Source: Sabellastarte sp. h YS-2021 (lineage: Eukaryota > Annelida > Polychaeta > Sabellida > Sabellidae). From it: 64,000 bases of DNA. Positions 8,966-18,124 of this stretch are shown here, piece after piece; positions within the stretch are counted from its first letter, which is position 1; every line of letters starts with the position of its first letter. The translations under genes and the position numbers were made by a program. The notes below the pieces were generated by a model that worked only from the letters and a program-made list of their open reading frames with translations, was not told where the DNA came from and made no database searches. The DNA lies in assembly GCA_964017235.1 (NCBI GenBank), contig OZ024928.1:79107566-79171565 (forward strand), in the 5' to 3' direction.

Positions 8966-8985
8966 TTATATATATTGTGACGTAA
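8966..8985 (+). promoter_or_regulatory. TATA-like box and CRE/ATF site for membrane protein 2
   Basis: TTTATATATA lies about 90 bases before the ATG at 9061, followed by TGACGTAA at 8978-8985, a CREB/ATF-type site. A second TGACGT occurs near 9006. Motifs are seen; regulation is inferred. Confidence 0.4.
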
Positions 8986-9060
8986 ATCGGACGAAATGAT
9001 GAGCTATGACGTTTTTGGGGGTTCTGTTTTGATTTAATTTTGTTTACAATTTACGGCAAG

Positions 9061-9388
9061 ATGAGTTTTTTACCTTTGATTTTGATTATTCTATGCTTCT
9101 TTCAACCAAATACAGAGTGTTATCATGTACAGTGCAATTATTTTGAGGACACAGCAACGTTATATATTGTTGGTTTGAAAACGTATGAGGACTTCATGAA
9201 TTACGGAATTAAATGTGGGAACTATGATTTGCAGATTTTAATCTATGAAAAATGTTACCTTGGAAAAATCTCATTGCCTCTTGGGGATATTATCCGGAAT
9301 TATCCTAAATTGAGGACCCTATACTGGAGATGTGATGGCCAATGTGATTTCTCGGACACTACAATCACTGTAGTCGGATGCCATTCAG
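9061..9388 (+). CDS. Polinton membrane protein 2, exon 1 (signal peptide and ectodomain)
   Basis: The ATG at 9061 is followed by a signal peptide (SFLPLILIILCFF) and a cysteine-rich ectodomain of about 90 residues (CYHVQCN, KCGNYDLQ, EKCYLGK, WRCDGQCDFSD, VGC). A pattern of aliphatic strands and NYPKLRTLYW recalls leucine-rich repeat turns, parallel to NFPSLKYW in membrane protein 1. This suggests the two arose by duplication. The exon ends at a CAG/GTAATA donor in phase 1. No family is recognised. An in-frame TTG extends the frame to 9040 but is not needed. Confidence 0.75.
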
Positions 9389-9559
9389 GTAATAGATATG
9401 GGGATACACAGTACTCCATTCAATTGATTTTGTGAAGGTTTCAATAGTGTTGTGATCGGATGTTAACCTTATTCGTGGTATTCATTGTAATTTCTGTATT
9501 CAAATTGCCTGTGCCCAAACCCAGACAAAATATATTTTACAAGCAAATATTATGAAATG

Positions 9560-9635
9560 TGTTGGATGCTTTCCTTTCCGTTCGAAATTTCACGTTAATT
9601 TTAATTGGGAATAGGGATTTTTATCAAACCACCTG
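9560..9635 (+). repeat. Polinton-private repeat in the intron of membrane protein 2
   Basis: One diverged sense copy (CCGTTCGAAATTTCACG, then TTTTAATTGGGAATAGGG) within the 434-base intron 9389-9822. Confidence 0.75.
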
Positions 9636-9822
9636 TGTGGGTAGGATCCATGGAAATCTTTTATTTGTAATCATGAGGTACGAAATATGTATATATAATT
9701 TTTTAGTGATATCATTATATCTGATCTTTTGATTTTGAGACAAAAAAATCTCTGTCAGATGTCATATCTGTGTCAAAAAGTGTACAAATCACATAATATT
9801 TTCTCAATTTTGTCTTTTTCAG

Positions 9823-10460
9823 ACCAAGGAGTACAGAGTCCACCCAGCTGTGACCAGAAGAATTGCAATGATCCTCATGATTTGGAAAAGAATCAGGATG
9901 ATTTGTATGCCCTTCTGATTATTCCAATTTTAGGATTTTTAAGTGGAATAGCAGCCTTCATTGTTCGACGATTCAAGGACAGATTGTTGTTTATAATTAT
10001 TGACAGAATTTTTGGTTGCTCAGTAAGTGGAGAGGGCGATCATTCAGACTCAGTAGACACTGATACGACCACTGCTAATACAACCCATGTTAAACAAAGA
10101 CTTAAAGATCATAGGGTTTCCTCACAGAGTATAAGTTCCATTTATCCCGCCAGTTCTGTTTCTAGTGATAGATGGAATGAGAGAATACAGACAGATGCCA
10201 AAAAAATTTTCGATGACATGATGGAGGAGAGGGATGATGTATCCCAGTTATCCTCATCGCTAATTGAACTCCAAGATAAGGCTACACAGGTCACAGATAC
10301 GAACTCCACAGATACTGAGATCGAAATGCATGAGATATCTGCTCTGAGATCTGGTGAAGAACTAACTGATTCTGAGCAAATTATTGAGGAGATGGAAACA
10401 AGTTTCATCGAGACTAGATCAGGACATAAATATGAAAAAATATTTGTGGTGAGGAAATAG
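9823..10460 (+). CDS. Polinton membrane protein 2, exon 2 (membrane segment and long cytoplasmic tail)
   Basis: Starts after a pyrimidine-rich TTTTTCAG acceptor in phase 1. It encodes a short stalk with two cysteines, a membrane helix (LYALLIIPILGFLSGIAAFI), a basic stop-transfer (RRFKDR) and an unusually long acidic, Ser/Thr-rich cytoplasmic tail of about 150 residues. The tail has many potential casein-kinase-type phosphorylation sites and no recognisable enzyme domain. Such a tail on a type I protein suggests signalling or matrix/capsid docking, but this is inference. Confidence 0.75.
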
Positions 10461-12118
10461 ACATGATATTTAGTAAATTTATTTTATGTTATAGCTACAG
10501 ACTTGTTATCTAGACTTGTTATCTTGTAATTTCTGATAATTTCTTGCTCTTTAAGTCAGATTGTTTCATTTGGAGAGATGTTAGAATTATTGTAATTTAT
10601 GTTTAATAACCTGTTGCATTGAAATTTCAAGTCATTTCTATCTCATGGGGTCGGAGAGTTTTCTGGGACAGTTCCTTAGAGTGATTTTATATATTTTAAT
10701 GCTTATTTTGATGTGTCTTCAGAAGATGTGTATATCCTTATTCTTCTAGCTAATTATTGTAATCATGATTCTTAGATTGTTTATTGTGTCTGATATACAT
10801 GTAATTTTGTATCCTTAAATATAAAAGATTTTGTAACTTCAAAGAGAAGAACAAGTGACATAAATTAAATTATTTTATTACATAAAAGACCCCAAATCCT
10901 TTAAAACATTCATACATACAAGTTAAAAAAACACCATCACCAGAAAAAGGGTGCAGTTTACAACAGCCACCGATACATCAATGCCATAAGAGTTAAGGTA
11001 TTTTTTACAGTAGATAGTTTTAAGAACTTAACATTTTATTTAACAGAAAAATATTTTTTTTTAAATCTTTTGAGAAAAATAGACTGGTCATACATCCAAT
11101 TTATTATGTTAACATTTACAAAAAAGCAGAGCAGACTTCTCCATTGCAATGACTGGTGTCGCTGATTGATTGCAAAGAAAAAGCTAAATAAATACCAGTA
11201 CTTTGTAAATGGAGACATATGATGAGCTCATATTGTCGAAATTCTTTTGAAATGGTTTATTTTATTAAAATAAAAATAGGTTAAGACACCTCCTTTAACA
11301 AGATAAATTATGACCTTGCACGCTGAACAATTCTTTTGAGAGATGACTGTACAGAGCGTTCTTCTGATTACACAGAAGATCTCATACAGAGTAAAAACCA
11401 TAAATCAGCTTGATTGTACAGTCACCACACAAAAGGCGTGTCATGCAGACTTGTTTAAATATTGACTTAAGGATGCATATAAATTATGAGGAAGTGCTAC
11501 CTTAGTCAAAAAAGCATCTGAAACCTTCATGTATTCAGTTATTATAATAAAATCATTTCTTAACAAGATCATTGTTTTTTAGTAGATTAAAGACATATGA
11601 CAAAATAATATAAATTACTAAGGATCTACAGGAATAATCATATACTAAGTGAAAAATATTTACATTAGCTTCCAAATATTAAATGATTTAAAAAAACTTC
11701 AGATTATTCAAACTCTTGCAAATTATAATTACAGAGATTTTTTTTTGACATTTACCTTTTTTCAAAGTTTTTTATTCCCTCTATTACACATTCAGCTGGT
11801 TTTATAAAAATTCTATAAGATTGTCTAAGTGATATCTCAGTCCCTCTATCATTTTGATATATGCCGAGCTCCTTGTCTTATTAATTATCCCGATGGTTTC
11901 ATGCTGTTGATGATGACAGTTGCTCAGATTTATTCTGGGTATCCTTCTGTTATTGATGACATATGGCTTGATTGGCTCTGTGCAGAATGTAACCTAGTCA
12001 ATTTTTAGGGATATGACAGGAGAAAAAGGATGAAGACTGAGGAGGCACCCCATTCATTCAGACCAAATTTAGAAATAAAAAAATTTTTTTAAAAAAAAAA
12101 TTTTGAGATTGTAGACCA
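10461..12118. other. AT-rich non-coding stretch within the Polinton
   Basis: No open frame with recognisable content, no copy of the private repeat, and no tandem structure. It lies between the convergent stops of membrane protein 2 (+) and the RING gene (-), so it probably holds both 3' untranslated regions. A further unrecognised or non-coding function is possible. Confidence 0.5.
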
Positions 12119-12776
12119 CTAGGTGTTTGTAGGACGCAACATGCTGCAACCACTAGGGTCAACATGCCATTGGGTGTTACACTCTAAACACCTACTCGGA
12201 TGATGTGCTAAATTACCGGATATTAGTGCTGAGCATGTTGTACAATAAAAGTGATAACAAGAGCTCATAAAAGCCCTTGTTAATGGTAGGTCTATTTTGC
12301 AGCAGGCGCATGTTAAGTTGTTGGCTCGTTGCTGGTAATATGTAGCCCACTGAGGAGCTATCATAGTTTCCACATCTTCTGGGCTTTTGCCTAGAAAAAA
12401 GGCGCACCCGAAAGCCATCTCGAGGTCTCTATTAGTTAGAGCCTCGATCAGCAATTGGTCATAACTGGTATTCATGTACATGGAAGTGGGGACCCATGTA
12501 AATAGTGAGGTAGTGCTCATTTTTGAACTGCGGATAGAGTAGGCCTTTGTAAATTTGTGTTCTAAAAGTATGGTCCTACATATGGGACACCTCAGTTCAG
12601 CCTCAGCCCCATCCTGCCACATCCTTGATAACTGACAAGAACACTCCACACAGAGCAAGTGTCCACATGGGTTGGTCAGTATGATGTCTGCCTGATCTAA
12701 GGCGTCTTTACAGATAGCACATTCAGCTTTTTCTAGGAATTGGCTCACAAATTGAACGAAATCTGGATATTTCCGG
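12119..12776 (-). CDS. Polinton double-RING protein, exon 2
   Basis: Begins after a TTTTTCAG acceptor (phase 2) and encodes two C3HC4-type RING fingers. The first has CAIC, CGHLLCVEC and CPIC. The second has CACC, CYHFYCTTC and CLEC, with an intervening helical segment. RING fingers of this kind recruit ubiquitin-conjugating enzymes, so an E3 ligase is likely. No BIR domain is present here; a BIR protein is encoded separately 2.6 kb upstream on the same strand. RING proteins are not part of the Polinton core set, so this is an accessory, host-interaction candidate. Confidence 0.8.
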
Positions 12777-12867
12777 CTGAAAAATATAAAAATTAGAGAA
12801 ATTTTAGTTATTTGACTAAATAGCAGAGATTAGTCAATACAAAATTGGGTTGAGAAAAAGAAATTGT

Positions 12868-13317
12868 GTTCCTGTGCATACCTGGGAGTTCGAATTTCAC
12901 GTTATTGCTTATTGTGATTGGAGATTATCAACAGTCCTCACCCTAGGGAAATGCCTCCGATTGTTTGTCAGAATACTGCAGTATTGCAGAGCTATGATTC
13001 TCTGTTGAAAATGTCCATTCCCAATTAGAATTAACAGGAAATTTCGAACCCGAAGGTAAGCACCCTGACATACATATTAATGAGCTTAAGTCTTCTCAAC
13101 CTCTCTGGATGTTGTGAGCAAGTATACTCAAGTATGAGGAATACTGTTGAAAATCTCCATTCCCAATTAAAATTAACGGGAAATTTCGAACCCGAAGGTA
13201 AGCAGCTTGACATACATATTAATGAGCTTATGCCTTCTCAATCTCTGTGGATGCTGTGAGAGCAAGTATATCAGAGGAATAATGTTGAAAATCTCCATTC
13301 TCAATTAAAATTAACAT
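12868..13317 (-). repeat. Polinton-private repeat cluster in the intron of the RING gene
   Basis: Three units in the sense of the RING gene at about 13001-13062, 13143-13205 and 13283-13317 (the last truncated), spaced about 140 bases, with the linker CATATTAATGAGCTTA. One diverged copy in the opposite sense lies at 12868-12945. They fill nearly half of the 946-base intron (12777-13722). Confidence 0.85.
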
Positions 13318-13722
13318 TGACAATTTGCATATTGAGGGTAGAGAAACCCTTTTCGTATATTATCTCTCAATGAAAAATTACAGATGTTTTAACCAAAAAG
13401 CTTCATTAATATAAAAAATAAAAATTAATTGAGATAGTTTAAAGAATAAGGAAATACATCAAATTTAGGAGATTTATCTAACTAGACCCTAAATTTCACC
13501 CAGTTGGTTTTTTTATTATAGCTGTCATGAGAGAAGATAATTTATTGACATTTATTAACATTTCATTAAAATTCTTACTTGAATGAATGGTGTTACGCTC
13601 AGGAGGGGGTCTATACAAAGCTAGTTCTACAATAGCCTCACAGCTCCACCTCGTTACATTGGAATAAGTCCTCTCTAAAATTTTATGTAAAAAATTAAAA
13701 CAAATAAATATTTGGTACTTAC

Positions 13723-13892
13723 ACAATAAAGGCCGGTAGAATGTCGTTGAGCAGGATGTAACAAACCATCGCCTGCTGGTAGTGTCCATTGTCAATCAGC
13801 ATCAGTAGTTCACAAATGGTTATCATATTGGAAATCAGATGATTGGGTCGAAAGAGATCAATTCTTCTGCCAATTTGTACAAAGTTATCCAT
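13723..13892 (-). CDS. Polinton double-RING protein, exon 1
   Basis: ATG at 13892. 56 codons encode a helical N-terminal segment (RRIDLFRPNHLISNMITICE) and end at a T/GTAAGT donor in phase 2, matching the acceptor at 12777/12776. A TATA box lies 70-77 bases upstream of the ATG. I do not recognise the N-terminal domain. Confidence 0.7.
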
Positions 13893-13961
13893 TTTGAGAT
13901 TAATTGAACAGCCTATTTTGATTCAGTAAAATTCTGGGGCCCAGAATGGGTTTGATGCGGG

Positions 13962-13969
13962 GTTTTATA
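13962..13969 (-). promoter_or_regulatory. TATA box for the RING gene
   Basis: TATAAAAC on the minus strand, 70-77 bases upstream of the start codon. Confidence 0.55.
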
Positions 13970-14053
13970 GTGAAATTTTGGGTTGAAAGCTGTTGCCATT
14001 ATCTGATAATTAAAAATAAAAAAGTGATTTAATGTCAATTTGTCCCTGAATAA

Positions 14054-14743
14054 TTAAAGGGGTATTTCCACGTTTACCTCCCCTTTGGCTGATTCATCTA
14101 AATGCGAACATTCCTCACATGTCAATTTTGCATGGTTAGGTTGATCAGGTTGAATTAAACATGGAACATATGTATATATTTCCATACGTTCGCTATACAT
14201 CTGGTTACATACTTTCAAAAATTCTTCCCATTCTTTGGGTTTGCAGGATAGCCCTTCAGTGGTGGGAAACAAGTCTCCCTTGGCATTGGTCTTCCATTTC
14301 CTGATACCTACAGATTTATAGGGACTATTACAGGCTACATAGTAGGAGCCACCTATATGTACTTTCTTCTCTATTCCTTTGTCTCCTTTAAGAATAGCCT
14401 GCAGTGCATGGTTAATTAGTTCAGAAAAATGAACTAATACAACCAATTTCGAGATATTGATCTTGATCCCTGGGTTGGTGACATTCTGACCATCCCATTC
14501 CTTTAAATGAATAGTCTGCACTTGACCAGTTTCACCATGAAACACCACATACTTCTTGGAGCCTAGATGAAAGGTTCTTCTATAGGTGACAGATAGAGAT
14601 GCCTCTGAATAGTTCATTGCGGACATCGCCCCATGGCTTTGAGGTTCTATAAGATGATCTTTCTTCTTATTTTTAATCTGTAGAGATAGATCTTTCTTAT
14701 TCTTCTTCAGAGCAGGTTTCCCTAAAACTTGAGCCTCTGCCAT
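14054..14743 (-). CDS. Polinton protein with two PC4-like DNA-binding modules
   Basis: 229 residues. After a Lys-rich N-terminus, two segments follow the PC4/Sub1 coactivator pattern. The first (FHLGSKKYVVFHGETGQ, then IHLKEWDG, PGIKINISKL) has the strand, strand, I-L-E and P-G-I layout. The second (VHIGGSYYVACNSPYKSVGI, then RKW, LFPTTEGLSCKPKEWEEF) repeats it with P-T-x-G-L before a Trp-ending helix. PC4 proteins bind single-stranded DNA and assist transcription or replication. A Cys pair (CEECSHLDE) sits near the C-terminus. A strong TATA box lies upstream. The assignment is by pattern, so moderate; an unrelated single-strand-binding fold is possible. Confidence 0.6.
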   Translation of the reverse strand: MAEAQVLGKPALKKNKKDLSLQIKNKKKDHLIEPQSHGAMSAMNYSEASLSVTYRRTFHLGSKKYVVFHGETGQVQTIHLKEWDGQNVTNPGIKINISKLVVLVHFSELINHALQAILKGDKGIEKKVHIGGSYYVACNSPYKSVGIRKWKTNAKGDLFPTTEGLSCKPKEWEEFLKVCNQMYSERMEIYTYVPCLIQPDQPNHAKLTCEECSHLDESAKGEVNVEIPL

Positions 14744-14825
14744 ATTCAGTGAATGATTTCGTCCTATTTTTTAATTCCTAGATTACAGCTTCAGATGATG
14801 TGTAAGGGTTAGAGCGAGAGGGTGG

Positions 14826-14835
14826 CTTTTTATAG
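14826..14835 (-). promoter_or_regulatory. TATA box for the PC4-like gene
   Basis: CTATAAAAAG on the minus strand, about 83 bases before the ATG at 14743. Confidence 0.6.
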
Positions 14836-14870
14836 ACTTTGAGGTGAGGGGGAGAATATATCAAGATTCA

Positions 14871-14945
14871 GCATATAGGATCACTTACTCAGCAAAAGCT
14901 TTGTGTAGGAAAAATTACTTACTCAGCAAAGGTTTTGTGTGAGGA
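14871..14945. repeat. Short direct duplication upstream of the PC4-like gene
   Basis: CTTACTCAGCAAAAGCTTTG and a near copy, CTTACTCAGCAAAGGTTTTG, about 48 bases apart. They could be regulatory duplicates upstream of the TATA box at 14826. Confidence 0.5.
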
Positions 14946-15200
14946 GACTTAAAACAGACTAGTATAACTGATCATTAAAGGGAACACAGAAACTACAATA
15001 GTAATTAAAAACAGATTTTATTGATAATTAAATGCAGATAAAACAGACAAGTTTATTACTTAATAATTGTAAAGTTAAAGTGACAAAAAGGTTAGTATAT
15101 CAGACAGACATCTGCCCGTCCTTTACATCTGTGTCTAACTAGAATTTATAAATAAGTTTTCATCTACTTGGATTTTAGAACATAATGAAGATTTATCATT

Positions 15201-15355
15201 GGTAGAGTACTGTTCTAAAGTCACAGGTGTCTGTCTTCCATCTGTCTTAGGTAGAGTATTTTTGTAAAATTCACAGCTGACTGTCTTCCATCTGTCTTAG
15301 GTAGAGTATTCTTCTAAAATTCACAGGTGTCTTTCTTCCATCTGTGTAAGGTAGC
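15201..15355. repeat. 50-bp tandem repeat, three units
   Basis: Units begin with GGTAGAGTA at 15201, 15250 and 15300, with a truncated start at 15350. Each contains TCACAGGTGTCTGTCTTCCA or a close variant. They lie just downstream of the BIR gene's stop, in the gap before the PC4-like gene. Confidence 0.75.
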
Positions 15356-15403
15356 ATCTCGTAACTATTCAATTCATTCAATAATTTTAATGTCTCTTTA
15401 TCT

Positions 15404-15937
15404 TCAGGAGGTAGGAGAGAAAAAACTATTTTTGGGCATTATCATTTTCACAAATTCACAGGTGGGTGCATGCCTCTTATGTTCGTCCATTGGTACATCA
15501 TATGTCTCCCATTCAATAAGAGATATTTTACACCAGGGGCAGGTAACCTTGTCCCCCTCCCCTGTATAGAGGAAACCAGCACGAGTTAGGGCATCTGGGC
15601 GAATGGGGTGAGACTTCGGCCATGTTCTAAATGTAGCATATCTCTCATCATATCCAGAATAATCAGGAACCTTAAATATCCATCTTCCCACATAGGGTGT
15701 GGGTTTATGACATAAATGTAACCCAGCAGAGTTACCACAGGGTGGTTGAATTCTTGGATTGGAGTTATATCTAGCTGAAGAATTCAATGAAAAGCCTCCA
15801 ACCGAGGCTGCAGATTGAGTAGAGGCAGACTGTAGATAAGATGACCTAGCATCAGTCTGGTCTTCCACTGGTTTACTTGCTGGATGAACTATCTCACTAT
15901 CCCTATCAGTTATGTTGGATGCAGTATTAGAAAACAT
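15404..15937 (-). CDS. Polinton BIR-domain protein (inhibitor-of-apoptosis type)
   Basis: 177 residues from the ATG at 15937 (MFSNTASNITDRD). The N-terminal half is Ser/Asn-rich and disordered. The C-terminal half is a BIR domain: RYATFRTWP, ALTRAGFLYTGEGDKV, then the zinc site CX2CX16HX6C (CPWC, His in MDEHKRH, final Cys in PTCEF). BIR domains bind caspases or IAP antagonists and block cell death. There is no RING here. The frame is open to 16066, but a TATA box at 16005-16012 falls 68-75 bases before 15937, which favours the shorter start. It is not a standard Polinton gene and was probably acquired from a host. Confidence 0.88.
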   Translation of the reverse strand: MFSNTASNITDRDSEIVHPASKPVEDQTDARSSYLQSASTQSAASVGGFSLNSSARYNSNPRIQPPCGNSAGLHLCHKPTPYVGRWIFKVPDYSGYDERYATFRTWPKSHPIRPDALTRAGFLYTGEGDKVTCPWCKISLIEWETYDVPMDEHKRHAPTCEFVKMIMPKNSFFSPTS

Positions 15938-16004
15938 GTTGCTAGAAGATGCTGTTAGCTTGATAGTTGGAAAACCAATTAAGTTTATAAGTTGAATTTT
16001 TGCG

Positions 16005-16012
16005 TTTATATA
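16005..16012 (-). promoter_or_regulatory. TATA box for the BIR gene
   Basis: TATATAAA on the minus strand, 68-75 bases before the ATG at 15937. It decides the start choice. Confidence 0.55.
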
Positions 16013-16149
16013 GACTGTTAAAATTCTAGTATTCAGCAGTTTTCCAAAGAAAAAGACAGGATTCACTGATTATTAGTTAACCCCAAAGCCCTAACCCTAA
16101 TCAAAAGTGTATATGAAAGTATGAGATTAAACTGCGACTGTATATGAGG

Positions 16150-16225
16150 CGAGATATTGCGTTCGTGTGCTTACTCTGAGGTTCGAAATTTCCCGTTAAT
16201 TTTAATTGGAATGGGATTTTCAACA
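16150..16225 (+). repeat. Polinton-private repeat, rightmost copy
   Basis: GAGGTTCGAAATTTCCCG, the AT-rich middle and TTTTCAACAG are present. This is the last copy in the window and extends the element at least to here. Confidence 0.8.
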
Positions 16226-16319
16226 GAGCTCTAATGTAACTAGCATACATTGTGTGATAAATCAAATATAGCTTCGATAATTCATTTTTTCACAAGTGAT
16301 ATTGTTCCAGTAGGGTAGC

Positions 16320-17290
16320 ATACAAAACCCCCATTAAATGGTTAGCAGACAGAGCCCCATTACAAGAGTTCTAGCAGAAAAAGACCCATTAAACAACACA
16401 GCTGTGCGATGATTCAGTTTTCAGTAGAAATATGATGCAGTAGGCTAGAAGACAAAGCCCCATTAAAAAATGGGTAGCAGACAAAGCCCCATTAACCATT
16501 TGCAGCAGACAAAGGTCTCATTAAAACAGTTCAACAGTTCTAGCCCATTAAAACAAGTCCCATTAGGCAGACAAAGCCCCCCCCCATTAAAACAGGCTTG
16601 GGCTAGCAGACAAAGCCCCCATCAGCAGAAAAAAGGGCTATTAGATGATTCAGTTTTCAGTAGTAATATGATGCAGTAGGCTAGAAGATAAAGCCCCATT
16701 AAAAAATTTGGCTAGCAAAGCCCTATTAAAACAAAGCTTGACCTAGCAGACAAAGCCCCATTAAAAACAGCTGTGCTAGCCATTAAACAACAAAGCATGG
16801 CCAGCAGACAAAGCCCCATTAAAGTTCCATTAAAAAAACCACAGCTGTGAACTAGTATGGGTAGCAGACAAAGCCCCATTTAAAAGATTGGCTAGCAGAC
16901 AAAGCCCCATTAAACACAGTTGTGCTAGCCATTAAACAAAGCATGGCCAGCAGACAAAGCCCCATTAAAAATTTGGCTAGCAGACAAAGCCCCATTAAAC
17001 ATTTGTAGCAGATAAAGGTTCCATTAAAACAGTTCTAACCCTGCTATTCCCCCATTAAAATCAGACAAAGAGCTTGCCCATTAAAAAGCACACACTGCCA
17101 TTAAGCAGACATAACCCCCATTAAAACACAGCTGATTTGACAATGCCACGAGATCTAGCAGACAAAGCCACATTAAAACAAAGCTTGGAGCTAGCAGACA
17201 AAGCCCCATTAAACACAGCTGTGCTAACCCAATAAAAAAAAAATCAGACAAAGAGCTGCACCCATTAAAAAGCACAGCTGTGTGATGATT
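16320..17290. repeat. Degenerate tandem array of an AGCAGACAAAGCCCCATTAAA-type unit
   Basis: About two dozen imperfect units, each with AGACAAAGCCCCATTAAA or a close variant, at irregular spacing of roughly 25-45 bases, with interspersed longer repeats (for example GATGATTCAGTTTTCAGTAG twice). It may be the subterminal part of the Polinton or a separate minisatellite. The matching left end of the Polinton is outside the window, so this cannot be settled here. Confidence 0.75.
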
Positions 17291-17778
17291 CAGCTGAGTA
17301 ATAGCTATAAACTATCAAAGTAAAACAAAAGTCCCCATTGAGCCAGTCTCAAGAACCTGTATAGAGCCCAATAACCTGTATAGAGCTAGTATCAACCCTC
17401 CCCTATCTAGCCATCCATCTACCATCTGCAGCAACAGCTGCACAGCTGTCAAAAAGTGACATGATTGATGGGAAACTCGACTCGATATACACTCGGTATA
17501 TACTACTGATGTACTTGTATATACAATTAATGACAGCTAGTTTGGCAGTTAAAAACCATTCAAAACCAACAATTGTAATTCTATCTGGTATGTTTTATGT
17601 GCCCTTAAAACTATCCGTCATGACATGACCTATACACAATGTATTGAAAGCGACGTTAAACATACTAGACTCTAGCAACTAGAGAAAAGTAATACGGGGA
17701 CCAGTCTAACACTCACGAAATCTTGACCTTGTCATATGTGATGGTAACTCATGTGATCTCCGAAAGTAGGCGTACAAA
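17291..17778 (+). other. Upstream region of the hexosaminidase gene
   Basis: Unique-looking sequence between the tandem array and the start codon. No convincing TATA box or initiator is seen. It should contain the host promoter, placed only about 0.5 kb from the array and 1.5-1.8 kb from the Polinton's accessory genes. Confidence 0.4.
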
Positions 17779-18124
17779 ATGGCTCGAAAGTTCCTCGTGT
17801 CAATTTTATTATTTTGCTTCATTATTACTGTCAGTGGCAGACCGCCCAGTGACAAAACAGTGGGTCAGCCATGGCCCATGCCCATGATGTACAAACCGTC
17901 TCCCGATGCTCAACCTGTGTCGTCCATGTTTCAATTTAACGTGGTGGGAAATGACTGTGACATCCTGGAATCTGCTTTGGAACGCTACTACATCATCATT
18001 TTTGGGTCACCCGAGAATCGGGATACTACACTGCGTTATAACGCGGTGACTTCCTTAGGGGGCCTTGATGTTAATGTTGCTGAGACGTGTGAACAATATC
18101 CTTCTCTGGAGATGGACGAATCAT
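17779..18124 (+). CDS. HEXA/HEXB: Hexosaminidase exon 1 (signal peptide, N-terminal domain)
   Basis: ATG at 17779 opens a signal peptide (ARKFLVSILLFCFIITVSG), followed by the family's PWPMP motif, FQFNVVGNDCDILESALERY and the N-terminal domain ending MDES. The donor is AT/GTGAGG in phase 1; the frame stays open a few codons past it to 18138, which is intron. This is the GH20b domain that packs against the catalytic barrel and carries the first disulfide cysteine. Confidence 0.93.

Larger units (their letters stand above)
1..16320. mobile_element. Polinton (Maverick) element, left end outside the window
   Basis: The full Polinton core set is visible: protein-primed type B DNA polymerase, adenain-like protease, major and penton capsid proteins, retroviral-type integrase and A32-like packaging ATPase. 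An accessory region follows with two membrane proteins, a RING protein, a PC4-like protein and a BIR protein. The polymerase reading frame is already open at base 1, so the left terminal inverted repeat is outside and the right end cannot be matched to it. The right limit is placed by the last copy of the element's private repeat near 16.2 kb; the tandem array to 17.3 kb could also belong to it. No breaks are seen in the visible genes, so it looks whole and fairly young. Confidence 0.93.

Noticed and set aside
15938-16066. N-terminal extension of the BIR protein to 16066
   Set aside because: A TATA box at 16005-16012 would lie inside it, at the same distance from the ATG at 15937 that other genes of the element show. 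The extension is also hydrophobic and unlike the rest.
12119-16066. BIR and RING genes as part of a malacoherpesvirus insertion
   Set aside because: The BIR/RING combination recalls such viruses, but the private repeat, the strand layout and TATA spacing tie these genes to the Polinton. No herpesvirus genes are seen.
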